Assembly: GCF_003148565.1 (NCBI RefSeq)
Contig: NZ_QGGL01000009.1
Span: 156,551-220,550 of the forward strand
Reading direction: 5' to 3'
From: Tumebacillus permanentifrigoris
GTDB taxonomy: Bacteria > Bacillota > Bacilli > Tumebacillales > Tumebacillaceae
Length of the DNA stretch: 64,000 nucleotides
Part shown: positions 26,143-34,825 of the stretch, piece after piece
Position numbering within the stretch: the first letter of the stretch is position 1
How the letters are laid out: each line of letters begins with the position of its first letter
Made by a program: the position numbers and the translations under genes
The notes under the pieces: generated by a model
Databases searched by the model: none
The model's input: only the letters and a program-made list of their open reading frames with translations
Told to the model about the DNA's origin: nothing

Positions 26143-26199
26143 TGTAACTAGACTACTTCTATGTAACTGATAGTCACAGCATAAATAGGGTGATAAAAT
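26143..26199 (+). promoter_or_regulatory. Promoter and direct repeats before the quinone reductase gene
   Basis: Two direct repeats begin TGTAACT (26143 and 26162, 19 bases apart). A TAGTCA box (26171-26176), a 17-base spacer and TAAAAT (26194-26199) form a plausible promoter, with the second repeat overlapping the -35 box. TGTAACT-type sites recall HxlR/YodB operators ahead of quinone-detoxifying enzymes in Bacilli; the assignment is inference. Confidence 0.4.
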
Positions 26200-26234
26200 A
26201 CGTCCTGAGACAAATTACAGGAGGTACCACCTGC

Positions 26235-26828
26235 ATGAATGCTCTGATCATCTATGCTCATCCGAATCCGGCAAGTTTCAACGCTGGAATCAAGGAAACC
26301 CTCGTGTCTGAACTGACCACTTGCGGTCACGATGTGCATGTCCGTGACCTGTACGAACTAAACTTCAACCCTGTATTGTCCAGTCTGGACATCGTGTCGA
26401 TGAACAATGGCCAAACGCCAGAAGACATCGCGGCCGAACAACGGGAGATCGAGTGGGCGGACATCCTGTTTGTGGTATACCCAACGTGGTGGATTTCGAT
26501 GCCGGCGATCCTCAAGGGCTACATCGACCGCGTGTTCTCACATGGGTTTGCCTTCAAGTACGGCGAAAACGGCGCTGAAGGCTTGCTCAAAGGCAAACTG
26601 GGTTTCGTGGTCCAGACCACCGGTTCGCCGGAGCAGATGTTGGCGGCGGCACATCTCGTCGAGTCGATGGAAACAGCCGTGCAGTATGGGACGCTCGGTT
26701 TCTGCGGGATTCAAACCCTCGCACACAAGATCTTCTTTGAAGTTCCAGCCTCCACAGATGAGCAACGCGCTGCGATGTTGAATGAACTCAAACAACTGAT
26801 CGCCGAGAAACTTCCGGTGAACGCATAA
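26235..26828 (+). CDS. NAD(P)H-dependent oxidoreductase (flavodoxin-like quinone reductase)
   Basis: 197 residues; the start at 26235 follows AGGAGG. The flavodoxin-like fold is clear: ALIIYAHPNPASFNAGI at the N-terminus (FMN/FAD phosphate loop), VVYPTWWISMPAILKGYIDRV in the middle, and FVVQTTGSPEQ. This is the NQO/MdaB/KefF family, which reduces quinones or similar electrophiles using NAD(P)H. The upstream repeats may be a redox-responsive operator. Confidence 0.9.
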   Translation: MNALIIYAHPNPASFNAGIKETLVSELTTCGHDVHVRDLYELNFNPVLSSLDIVSMNNGQTPEDIAAEQREIEWADILFVVYPTWWISMPAILKGYIDRVFSHGFAFKYGENGAEGLLKGKLGFVVQTTGSPEQMLAAAHLVESMETAVQYGTLGFCGIQTLAHKIFFEVPASTDEQRAAMLNELKQLIAEKLPVNA

Positions 26829-26862
26829 AAGCAGGGTGACCACTAGGTCATCCTGCTTTTTT
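26827..26862. terminator. Bidirectional terminator between convergent genes
   Basis: AGCAGG.TGACC-acta-GGTCA.CCTGCT with A run and T run on opposite sides; shared by the quinone reductase gene and trhO. Confidence 0.85.
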
Positions 26863-26863
26863 C

Positions 26864-27805
26864 TTATGCTTCTTGCTGTTCTCTCTGCGCATCGTCAGCT
26901 GCCATCTGGAGTTCCAGTTCGTAGCGGTTCGCCGGGTGTTCCTCGCACTCCTTGGAGCAGGAGCGCAGGTGTGCCGGTTCGCACTCTTCACAGCAGACGT
27001 GCATTTTGTGACAAAATGGGTTCGCACAGTTGACATAGCGATCATGTGGTTTGCCACAGTGGTAGCAGGTGGCGATCACTTTGTCCTCGACTTGGTTGAT
27101 CGGCACCGCGATGCGCTCGTCGAACACATAGCACTTGCCTTCCCAGCCCTCGCCCTTGACTTCCGGGTCCTTGCCGTAGCTGACGATCCCGCCGTGCAGC
27201 TGCGAAACGTCTTGGAAGCCTTCCTTGACCAGGAAACCGGACAGTTTCTCACAGCGGATGCCGCCGGTGCAGTAGGTCATGACTTTCTTGTCCTTGAACT
27301 CGCTCAAGTTCTCGCGAATCCACTGCGGGAACTCGCGGGTCGTCTCAACTTCGGGACGGATGGCGCCCTTGAAATGCCCGATGTCATACTCGTAATCATT
27401 GCGCCCGTCGATGATGATCACGTCTTCACGCTGCATCAGTTCGTGCCATTCCTTCGGGGTCAGATACTTGCCGGTCATGTCGTTCGGATCGACATCATCC
27501 TCTGCCGACATCGACCAGTTGACGATCTCCTGGCGCGCCTTGACTTTCATCTTGCGGAAGGCGTGCTTGGGTGCATCGTCAATTTTGAACCACAAATCGG
27601 CAAACTGCGGATCAGCGTGCATATGCTCCATATAAGCGTCTGTCTGTTCGACTGTGCCTGAGACGGTGCCATTGATGCCTTCCGCTGCGACGAGAATTCG
27701 GCCTTTGATCCCGATGCTGTTGCAGAACTCCAAGTGCCGGGCTGCAAACTCCTCTGGATTCTCGATCGTCGTGTATTTGTAGTACAGCAAGATGCGGTAC
27801 TTCAT
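26864..27805 (-). CDS. trhO: tRNA uridine(34) hydroxylase TrhO (rhodanese family)
   Basis: 313 residues. The ATG at 27805 is preferred, with AGAGAGG about 12 bases upstream; a GTG 12 bases earlier is in frame. An N-terminal ferredoxin-like part ([22 protein letters not shown]) is followed by a rhodanese domain with the active loop [10 protein letters not shown] (Cys near residue 180) and a Cys-rich C-terminus ([21 protein letters not shown], then CCEEC). This is the YceA/YbfQ family, which makes 5-hydroxyuridine at the wobble position of certain tRNAs. Cytoplasmic. Confidence 0.92.
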   Translation of the reverse strand: MKYRILLYYKYTTIENPEEFAARHLEFCNSIGIKGRILVAAEGINGTVSGTVEQTDAYMEHMHADPQFADLWFKIDDAPKHAFRKMKVKARQEIVNWSMSAEDDVDPNDMTGKYLTPKEWHELMQREDVIIIDGRNDYEYDIGHFKGAIRPEVETTREFPQWIRENLSEFKDKKVMTYCTGGIRCEKLSGFLVKEGFQDVSQLHGGIVSYGKDPEVKGEGWEGKCYVFDERIAVPINQVEDKVIATCYHCGKPHDRYVNCANPFCHKMHVCCEECEPAHLRSCSKECEEHPANRYELELQMAADDAQREQQEA

Positions 27806-27927
27806 ATGGATGTCCACCTCTCTGAGTCTGAAGAATCATTGTCTATAGTGTGAGCCTAGTCGCGCTCGACATATGCTGTGTAAAAATACCGCTCCTAGTA
27901 TATCACATTTTGTCGATTTCATAAAGG

Positions 27928-27956
27928 TTGGCTCCCAAGAAATGCTAAGGTATAAT
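27928..27956 (+). promoter_or_regulatory. Promoter for the CDF transporter transcript
   Basis: TTGGCT (27928-27933), a 17-base spacer and perfect TATAAT (27951-27956). Transcription would start about 135 bases before the start codon. Confidence 0.6.
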
Positions 27957-28008
27957 GAATCCGAGAATACTCTGCGTGACGGCTCGACACAATATTGATA
28001 CGGACCTT

Positions 28009-28061
28009 GGAAACTAGGCGGGCCTTCAATCTGAACGGGATTGAAGGCCCGCATTGTTTCC
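28009..28061 (+). promoter_or_regulatory. Long stem-loop in the CDF transporter leader
   Basis: A perfect 14-bp stem (28018-28031 with 28039-28052) with a 7-base loop, extended by GGAAAC/GTTTCC across a 3+3 internal loop. No T run follows, so it is not a simple terminator. I could not match the leader to the NiCo, yybP-ykoY or other metal riboswitch consensus from memory. Confidence 0.6.
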
Positions 28062-28097
28062 TCTGGGAAAGAATGATGGAGAGGGGCAAGAAAAAGC

Positions 28098-29036
28098 ATG
28101 ATGGCAGAAAAAGGAGCGGGCATGGTTGCCGCATGGGTGAGTTTGATCAGCAACATCCTGCTGACGGTGATCAAAATCACCGTCGGTGTCCTGTTTAACA
28201 GCCAAGTGCTGGTAGCAGATGGTGCCCACAACGGCGCCGATGTGATCGCGTCTGCCGCGACGGTCGGTTCGATGCGCATCTCCAGCCGTCCGGCTGATGA
28301 AGACCATCCCTACGGACATGGCAAAGCCGAGGTGTTGGCCTCTAGCCTCGTCGCGCTGATCTTGGTCGCAGCGGCGGTGTTTATTGCGTATGAATCCATC
28401 CATGCCCTGTTCGAGCCACCCACAGAAGCGCACTGGATTGCGTTGATCGCTGCCCTGATCTCGCTGGTCTGGAAGCAGGTGCTCTACGTCTATACGATCA
28501 AACTCGCGAGGACTCTGAATTCCAAAGGCTTGCTCGCGACCGGTTATGACCATCTCGTCGACGTGTACGCCTCTGGCGCAGCAGTGATCGGCGTAGGGCT
28601 GGGGCTGATCGGACAATACTATCACTTTGAATACCTGTCCTACGGTGACCCTGTTTCCGGGATCATCGTCTCCGTCCTCGTCTTTAAGATCGCGATCACG
28701 ATGGGCAAGGAAGCGCTCGACGTGCTGATGGAAAAAAACATAGACAGCGAAAAATTACACCACTACATCGAACTCGTTCAATCGGTCCCGAATGTCAAGC
28801 GGATCGACCGCCTGCGCGCTCGTGAACACGGCCACTATATCCTCGTGGACGTCCGCGTGGGGGTTCCAGGGTACATGACCATTCAACAAGGTCATGATAT
28901 CTCCCGCGAGATCAAACGCTCGATCATGGAGCATCACAGCGATGTTTTCGAAGTGCTGATCCACCTCAACCCTTGGTACGAGGATGAGGACAATACATCT
29001 GCGACGGACAAAAAACAGGTCAGCCCCACCATCTAG
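28098..29036 (+). CDS. Cation diffusion facilitator (CDF) metal exporter
   Basis: 312 residues, about six TM segments and a C-terminal cytoplasmic domain. Metal-site signatures: VADGAHNGADVIASAA in TM2, DHPYGHGKAEVLASS in the following loop, and GYDHLVDVYASGAA in TM5. The C-terminal part RIDRLRAREHGHYILVDVRV is the ferredoxin-like CDF dimer domain. The expected role is export of Zn, Mn, Co or Fe in exchange for protons. GAGGGG lies 11 bases upstream of the ATG; ATG at 28101 is also possible. The transcript has a structured leader. Confidence 0.92.
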   Translation: MMAEKGAGMVAAWVSLISNILLTVIKITVGVLFNSQVLVADGAHNGADVIASAATVGSMRISSRPADEDHPYGHGKAEVLASSLVALILVAAAVFIAYESIHALFEPPTEAHWIALIAALISLVWKQVLYVYTIKLARTLNSKGLLATGYDHLVDVYASGAAVIGVGLGLIGQYYHFEYLSYGDPVSGIIVSVLVFKIAITMGKEALDVLMEKNIDSEKLHHYIELVQSVPNVKRIDRLRAREHGHYILVDVRVGVPGYMTIQQGHDISREIKRSIMEHHSDVFEVLIHLNPWYEDEDNTSATDKKQVSPTI

Positions 29037-29052
29037 GGCTGACCTGTTTTTT
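29010..29052. terminator. Bidirectional terminator overlapping the CDF stop codon
   Basis: AAAACAGGTCAGCCC, a 9-base loop, GGGCTGACCTGTTTTTT; the stop codon lies in the loop. Shared with the SLH-GH18 gene. Confidence 0.88.
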
Positions 29053-29057
29053 CTATT

Positions 29058-30692
29058 TTAGAGGCTGCTCACTTTCTTGTAGCGCCAGACGTTTTGCAGG
29101 CTGGTCCAGACATCAACCGTCTCGCCCCCGATGCGCCAGTATGCGACACCGGCAACGCCACGGTCGAGTGCGATGCTGTACTTCAACGCGAGCGAACGGG
29201 CATCCTCGACCCAGACGGTGTGCGTGAGACCTTTTTGCTGATAGGTCGCCACGTACTGCCCAACGCTCGCATCCCAGATGTAGGAAGCGTTCGCCAAGCG
29301 CGTCGTCTGTTGCGGCAGGGTGAGTTCCTGCGACAGCGTCTTGCCAGACGAAGCCGAGTACCAGTCGCGGGTGTAGAGCGGCAGACCGACGATCACTTTC
29401 GTAGCAGGCATCGCAGCGAGGAAGCTGTCGATGCCTTTTTTCAACCACGGCAGCGAGGAGACGGACCCGGCGCGCGGGCTGCCGTTCCAATGCTCGTCAT
29501 AGCCCATCAGCACGAGGTAATCAGCGCTCTGCGCCAGTACCGCATAGTCATACGCGGCGCTGATTTCCGTGTGGAAATTCGGCGGCAAGTCGACGGAGAT
29601 CTTCAAGCCTTGCACGTGAGCCGCACTGGAGAGTTCTTGGATGAAAGCGGTGAAGTCGGCGCGGTCGGAACCGATCAGACCTTCAAAGTCGATGTTCAAA
29701 CCATCGACACCGTATTGCTGGGCATATCCGATCAGATCGCTGACCAGCTTTTGCCGCTGTGCCGGTTGGCTGAGGTAGAGGTGCGACAGTTGTTGGTTGA
29801 AGTGGTTGCCAACCAGCGGCCAGACTTTTTTGCCGCGTTGATGCGCCCACTCCACCATCGATTTGTCGGCCCCTGCATGGGCTACGCTGTCGTCTTCCTG
29901 CAGGAAGAACCATCGCGGCGACAAGGTGTTGATCGTGCCAGATGCCTCGACTTTTTGCAGGAACGATTGGTCGGTTTCGCCAAATTGCCAGCCTAGTTGT
30001 ACCTGCTCCTCGCCGCTTGGCACGCTCGAAACCGGGACGACGCGGGACAGGATGCGCGCGAGCACGATCGCCGTCTCCTCCCGAGTGATCGGCTCCCGAG
30101 GACGGAACTCCCCGTCGTCATCACCGTGCATCAGTCCGAACCGATCCGCGTCATACACGTAGGGCTTGGCCCAGCCAGATGCGTCCGAGGCGTCGGCAAA
30201 AGGCACATGAATCGTCGCAGCAGAGGACGATGCCGCGGTGTAGTTCGATTCCATCGCCCGCACCAGCAACGTCGCCGCTTCCTCACGGCTGATCTGCGCG
30301 GCAGGAGCAAATTGGTTGGCGCTCACACCGCCGACGATGCCAACCGAGTTGCCCGCCTGAATCCACGGGTACGACCAACTGCTGGTCGACACGTCGGTGA
30401 AGGACGAAACGGTGCTCGGCAACGGTTGCAAGCCGATCGTGCGTCCGAGCATCGACACAAACTCTTCGCGCGTGATCGGAGCGATCGGATCATAAAGCCC
30501 TGCCCCCTTGCCCGACACGATGCCGCGCTGGTAGAGATCGTTGATTTGTTGCTTGGCATAACTTTGCTCGATATCCGAAAACGGCGAGTTTGCTGCGCTG
30601 GCGGTGGAGATGGGGCTCAGTTGTCCCAGCACCCCTACCGTCAGCACGACGCCCAGAGCCTTTTTCCATCCGAATGTTAGCATCCGGGCCAC
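29058..30692 (-). CDS. S-layer-anchored GH18 family glycosyl hydrolase
   Basis: 544 residues from a GTG at 30692 (an ATG three codons later is equally possible; GGAGAG and AGGTGG both lie upstream). A signal peptide (ALGVVLTVGVLGQLSPISTASA) precedes three SLH repeats, each beginning F(S/T/A)D and ending with an ITREE- or ISREE-type motif, around residues 38-84, 98-147 and 165-215. A GH18 barrel follows, with the catalytic DGLNIDFEG near residue 350, VLMGYDEHW, and YWRIGGE near the end. It should bind secondary wall polymer through the SLH repeats and cut a beta-1,4-linked GlcNAc polymer, possibly cortex or peptidoglycan as in YaaH-like proteins. Confidence 0.9.
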   Translation of the reverse strand: MARMLTFGWKKALGVVLTVGVLGQLSPISTASAANSPFSDIEQSYAKQQINDLYQRGIVSGKGAGLYDPIAPITREEFVSMLGRTIGLQPLPSTVSSFTDVSTSSWSYPWIQAGNSVGIVGGVSANQFAPAAQISREEAATLLVRAMESNYTAASSSAATIHVPFADASDASGWAKPYVYDADRFGLMHGDDDGEFRPREPITREETAIVLARILSRVVPVSSVPSGEEQVQLGWQFGETDQSFLQKVEASGTINTLSPRWFFLQEDDSVAHAGADKSMVEWAHQRGKKVWPLVGNHFNQQLSHLYLSQPAQRQKLVSDLIGYAQQYGVDGLNIDFEGLIGSDRADFTAFIQELSSAAHVQGLKISVDLPPNFHTEISAAYDYAVLAQSADYLVLMGYDEHWNGSPRAGSVSSLPWLKKGIDSFLAAMPATKVIVGLPLYTRDWYSASSGKTLSQELTLPQQTTRLANASYIWDASVGQYVATYQQKGLTHTVWVEDARSLALKYSIALDRGVAGVAYWRIGGETVDVWTSLQNVWRYKKVSSL

Positions 30693-30809
30693 CTACTCTC
30701 CGCTCTAGTTTATGGTTCTTATGTTAACTAGATTACAGGAGCAGCAGGGGAAAAGGCAATCGGTAGATTCTAGGACACGCCAAGTAGCGCTGGGCAATCA
30801 CCCAGCGCA

Positions 30810-32492
30810 TCAAGTCTCGCCCGCCCCTTGCCCCAAAAACTCATCCGGGTCCATCCCGTCAAACAGGTCGCGCCACAATTCCTTGTCCTCGACGGTATCG
30901 CTCAACTGCACATCGCGGTCTGGTCCATTCGGATAGCGTTGCGCGTAGGCATGATACGACCGCCACAGCACGAACACATTGATCAAGTAGCGTTCCGGTT
31001 CATGGTAGTCGTAGAAGTGCCGAATCTCGATCCGACTTGCACACAGCGTGTACAGCAACGACTCGTCAGGAGCGAAGTACTTCCCGACTGCGCGCACCAA
31101 CAGCATCACCACATCTGTGCGCCGGAAATACAGCGCCGTTGAAGTCAAGAGCATGAACAAGTAGAGGTACGGATACACGCACGCCGGTTGGTGACGATAC
31201 GGGATCATCTCGTTGCGCAACCACGTCGTGATCTGCACGATATCCCCCATCTCCGACTTCAGAATCAACCGCCGCGCCAGCTTCATGTATTCGAACAGCA
31301 ACGCCTTCACCAACCCCATCCGCTCCATTCCAGCGTTTGAGATCAAGACGCTCAGCAACTGCCCGAACGCGTGTGAGACGATGCACTTCGCGACGAAGTT
31401 GTGCCCGTAGGTTTCGCTTTTTAACACCAGCTTGCCGATCTCGCCGAGGTTGCGGAAGGATTGCAACACGAATTGCCGCGTCTCTGTGCAGAGCGGGCGG
31501 CTTTGGACCACGTGGCAAGTGATCGAGAACAGATGCTCCACCGATTGCTGGATCATGTTCATCATCTGCTGCCCGACGAGGTTGTTGCGCACGATCAGCG
31601 CATAGGCGTCCAGCACGATGCTCGCCGCCTTCAACGATTCGCTCTCCGCATAGCGCATGCCCATCTCGTGCAACTCCTCCAGCACGCGCCCGGAGACGGC
31701 CAACTCGCGCTCCTTGAACGTGATGCTCGCGATCCCGACCAACTGCCCGACAATTCGCTCGTGGTACCACAGCACATCATCCGCCTGCTCAGACGAAGGC
31801 AGTTTGGCAAAGTGCATCATCTCGGCGATGTTTTCTACACAGTAAACGGCGGTCACAGCGTCCATCTCGCTGACCGCTTTTTTCGCGATGTCACAGATCT
31901 GCTCGACTTTGTCCAGCGCCGACTCATATTCACCGCTGCGATAGGCCGCCAGATATTCGCGCTGAATCGCCTGCACGATCGTCTCCGGCTTCAAGAGTTG
32001 AATCACGAAGTACAGGTAGATCAGGAGTGAAAAAAAACACGCGATCAGCAAGAGCAGATCGGCGCTCATGCCTTGGGCGATCTTGGCGGGTGGTTTATCG
32101 CCGGGAAAGTCCTCGATCAAGGACAGCATATAGATCGCATGCACAATCGTCCCTAAGTAAAACGACAACAGCGAGGCATTGAACGGAAACCGGACGAAAA
32201 AATCCAGTACCCGGTGCGTGTACTTGCTCGCCGTCAATTGAATCGCGACCATGATCACCGACACCGAGAGCGCGAGAATCGTCGCCAGCGTCGAAGCGAG
32301 CGTTCCCAGGTAGTTGCGTGCCGTATCCAAATCTCCGCCGAAAAACGACGGTGTGAAGGTAAAAATCAAACCCATCAGCAACCACGACAACAACAGCTGT
32401 CCGAACACTTTCGCCGCGGGTGCATGCAGAGCTTGTGGATGCCGCCACGCCGCGAACAGGTGGGCCAGCCCTGTGCGTTTCTGATCGATCAT
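30810..32492 (-). CDS. DUF2254 membrane protein
   Basis: 560 residues; the start at 32492 follows GGGAGGGGAG. Four TM segments lie in the first 200 residues (QLLLSWLLMGLIFTFTPSFF; LATILALSVSVIMVAIQL; LLSFYLGTIVHAIYMLSL; LLLLIACFFSLLIYLYFVIQLL), with the family-typical SKYTHRVLDFFVR between TM2 and TM3. The C-terminal 350 residues are cytoplasmic and helical. The function of DUF2254 is unknown. The gene is divergent from the subtilase at 32608. Confidence 0.85.
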   Translation of the reverse strand: MIDQKRTGLAHLFAAWRHPQALHAPAAKVFGQLLLSWLLMGLIFTFTPSFFGGDLDTARNYLGTLASTLATILALSVSVIMVAIQLTASKYTHRVLDFFVRFPFNASLLSFYLGTIVHAIYMLSLIEDFPGDKPPAKIAQGMSADLLLLIACFFSLLIYLYFVIQLLKPETIVQAIQREYLAAYRSGEYESALDKVEQICDIAKKAVSEMDAVTAVYCVENIAEMMHFAKLPSSEQADDVLWYHERIVGQLVGIASITFKERELAVSGRVLEELHEMGMRYAESESLKAASIVLDAYALIVRNNLVGQQMMNMIQQSVEHLFSITCHVVQSRPLCTETRQFVLQSFRNLGEIGKLVLKSETYGHNFVAKCIVSHAFGQLLSVLISNAGMERMGLVKALLFEYMKLARRLILKSEMGDIVQITTWLRNEMIPYRHQPACVYPYLYLFMLLTSTALYFRRTDVVMLLVRAVGKYFAPDESLLYTLCASRIEIRHFYDYHEPERYLINVFVLWRSYHAYAQRYPNGPDRDVQLSDTVEDKELWRDLFDGMDPDEFLGQGAGET

Positions 32493-32607
32493 GCGGCTCC
32501 CCTCCCTTTCGGTTAGTATCCACTTCTTCATGTTTTTAACACCTATAGCGAGCGGCGCTTGTGAAAACACTACCAAGGAATCGAATCTGCCCGCAGGAGG
32601 GATACAC

Positions 32608-34572
32608 ATGAAACGGAGCTCCAAATGGGGTCTGATCACCCTATTGACCGTCGGGCTTGTCTCGCCCTTGTACTGGCAAGGCTCGCAGCCCGCTCCTATA
32701 CGCAAGCAGGTCAGCCCGGCGCCGACCCCACAAGCAACACCGCACGTGACCCAAACTCATGACGCACACCGCGCTGCGGTCGTCCAAGCGTTGCGCGCCA
32801 AAAAAGGCCGTGGCAACGAAGCGGTCGTCGCGCGTGACATCGCCAGCACCGCGGCCCTGTGCGTGCGCGATTGCCGAACGATGCTGACGATGATCTCCAA
32901 CGAACTCTCACACGCAACGACAGCGGAAGAGCGTCGCCGCATCCTCGAAAACCACATGAAACAACATACGCAATTCGTCTCGCTCACCTATACACATGAC
33001 GGCGGCGCCCCTGTTCAACTCGGCACCCCGTTGAATCCAAGTCTTCACCCACAAGCGCAAGCCTACGCCAAGCGCGATGAGTTTTACGTCTCCGATCTGT
33101 ATCACAAACCGCAGCAAAAAGACCCGCAGGAGCAGATCGGCATGACGCTCGCGGTCCCCGTGCTCGACACCACCAAAGTTCATGGGGCCCTCACCGCTGA
33201 CATCGAGATGGGGCACCTGATGTCGGTGATCAAAAACCAAGACGACGAGATGGGCACTCGCACGCAAATCCTTGGAGCTAATGGGCAAAATGAAGCCCTG
33301 CCGTACAAAACCTCCGACACGTTCGGCGGAACCACCACCAAGCAAGTCAGTACCAAGTCGGCCCAATCCAAAGTCGACGGCACAGCGTGGTCGGTACACT
33401 CCCTCTCCCTCCAAGACCAAGGGCGCAAACACATCCAAACCGTGCAAGACGAAGTGCTCGTCCGCTTCGACCGCGACCTGAGCCCTGCGGAAATTCAGAC
33501 GATGACCACCGACATCGGCGGTGAATTGGTGAAAAACACCGCCCGCCACGGCTATGTGTTCCGCTCCGCCCGCAAGTCCCCGGCCGACATGATCGCCTAC
33601 TTTAAGCAAAAAGGCGCCGTGATCGCCGAGCGACACTCCCGCGCCCGCAAAAACGACGACGGGGAATCCGCGTCGTCTGATCGCGTGGTCGAACAGCCCA
33701 ACGACACGTTCTACAGCAGCAACCAATGGAATCTCCCGCTGATCAAGGCGGACAAAGCTTGGCAGATGACCACGGGCGACCCTGGTGTGATCATCGCCGT
33801 CGTCGATACCGGTGTCGATCTGGACCACCCGGACCTAAAAGGCAAGCTCGTCGCGGGTCGCAACATCATCGCAGGCAACGATCAACCACAGGATGACAAC
33901 GGTCACGGAACCCACTGCGCCGGGATCATCGCCGCGCGCACGAACAACCTCGAAGGGATCGCGGGCGTCGACTGGAATTCCAAGATCATGCCGGTCAAAG
34001 CGATGGCAGCCGATGGAACCGGCTCTGTTGCAGATATCGCCGATGGCGTGGTCTGGGCGGCTGACCACGGTGCGAACGTGATCAACCTCTCGCTCGGGGA
34101 TTACGAAGACTCGGACTACCTGCACGAAGCGATCAAGTATGCCTATGACAAAGGCGTCGTCGTCACCGCCGCGATGGGCAACGACGGAAGTGGCGAGCCC
34201 AGCTACCCAGCGGCCTATCCAGAAGTGATCGGTGTCGCGGCCAACGATGAAAACAACGAGACGGCGACCTTCTCGAACTTCGGAGGTCATTGCAGTGTCT
34301 CAGCACCCGGCGTTGCGATCCCAAGCACCTATCCGAACCGCCGCTATGTCGCGCTCTCCGGCACCTCGATGGCAAGTCCCCACGTCGCGGGTGTAGCCGG
34401 ACTCGTCAAATCGATCAACAAAGACCTCAAACCTGACGATGTCCGCCGCATCCTCGAAAAAACGGCCGACGATCTCGGCCCAGAAGGCAAGGACGAGTAC
34501 TTTGGCAACGGCGAGATCAACGTCTCCCGCGCCGTTACCGAGGCCAAAGCATCGCTTACGACCTCGAAATAA
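32608..34572 (+). CDS. Secreted subtilisin-like (S8) protease with an N-terminal Cache-like domain
   Basis: 654 residues; the ATG at 32608 follows AGGAGGG. A signal anchor (WGLITLLTVGLVSPLYW) leads to residues about 70-225, which look like a Cache/PDC sensor fold: LTMISNELSHATTAEERRRI, TQFVSLTYTHDGG, YVSDLYHKPQQ, GMTLAVPVLD, HGALTADIEMGHLM. A fervidolysin-like prodomain follows (VLVRFDRDLSPAEIQTM, then HGYVFRSA), then a complete S8 catalytic domain: Asp in AVVDTGVDLDHPD (about 402), His in NGHGTHCAG (about 432), Ser in GTSMASPHVAG (about 587). Cache domains normally belong to chemoreceptors and kinases, so this fusion is unusual. Confidence 0.88.
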   Translation: MKRSSKWGLITLLTVGLVSPLYWQGSQPAPIRKQVSPAPTPQATPHVTQTHDAHRAAVVQALRAKKGRGNEAVVARDIASTAALCVRDCRTMLTMISNELSHATTAEERRRILENHMKQHTQFVSLTYTHDGGAPVQLGTPLNPSLHPQAQAYAKRDEFYVSDLYHKPQQKDPQEQIGMTLAVPVLDTTKVHGALTADIEMGHLMSVIKNQDDEMGTRTQILGANGQNEALPYKTSDTFGGTTTKQVSTKSAQSKVDGTAWSVHSLSLQDQGRKHIQTVQDEVLVRFDRDLSPAEIQTMTTDIGGELVKNTARHGYVFRSARKSPADMIAYFKQKGAVIAERHSRARKNDDGESASSDRVVEQPNDTFYSSNQWNLPLIKADKAWQMTTGDPGVIIAVVDTGVDLDHPDLKGKLVAGRNIIAGNDQPQDDNGHGTHCAGIIAARTNNLEGIAGVDWNSKIMPVKAMAADGTGSVADIADGVVWAADHGANVINLSLGDYEDSDYLHEAIKYAYDKGVVVTAAMGNDGSGEPSYPAAYPEVIGVAANDENNETATFSNFGGHCSVSAPGVAIPSTYPNRRYVALSGTSMASPHVAGVAGLVKSINKDLKPDDVRRILEKTADDLGPEGKDEYFGNGEINVSRAVTEAKASLTTSK

Positions 34573-34573
34573 C

Positions 34574-34611
34574 AAGAAGCCTGGGGTGGTTCGCCCCAAG
34601 GCTTCTTTTTA
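34574..34611 (+). terminator. Terminator after the protease gene
   Basis: AAGAAGCCTGGGG, a short loop, CCCCAAGGCTTCTT and TTT; T-rich on the plus side. Confidence 0.82.
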
Positions 34612-34625
34612 CCCTGCTGGTCTGC

Positions 34626-34811
34626 TCACGAACCGTTGCGCAGGAACACCCAGCCGGAAACGCCAAGCTCCAGCGCTACAAAAAGGTACGCGCCCCATGT
34701 GCCAGCCACGTTGCCCCGCTTGTGCATCCAGCGTCCAAAGTTAAACGTGTACACCGCCACCCAGAGCGGGATCAGCATCATAGCAAGGAAAGTACTCCAA
34801 TTCACGCCCAA
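34626..34811 (-). CDS. Small membrane protein at the end of the ger operon
   Basis: 61 residues from a TTG start, with GAGGGGG 8 bases upstream, 14 bases after the GerC gene. Two hydrophobic segments (TFLAMMLIPLWVAVYTF; AYLFVALELGVSGWVFL) flank a basic loop RWMHKRGN. It resembles the short GerD/GerQ-independent membrane ORFs found in some ger operons only in size and place; I do not recognise a family. Confidence 0.65.
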   Translation of the reverse strand: MGVNWSTFLAMMLIPLWVAVYTFNFGRWMHKRGNVAGTWGAYLFVALELGVSGWVFLRNGS

Positions 34812-34825
34812 TCACGACACCCCCT

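Noticed and set aside
27963..28097. CDF leader as a NiCo or yybP-ykoY riboswitch
   Set aside because: The conserved blocks of those classes were not found by eye; the leader is listed as unassigned.
28026..28625. Minus-strand frame of about 200 codons opposite the CDF gene
   Set aside because: The CDF protein is unmistakable on the plus strand, and the antisense frame has no family features.
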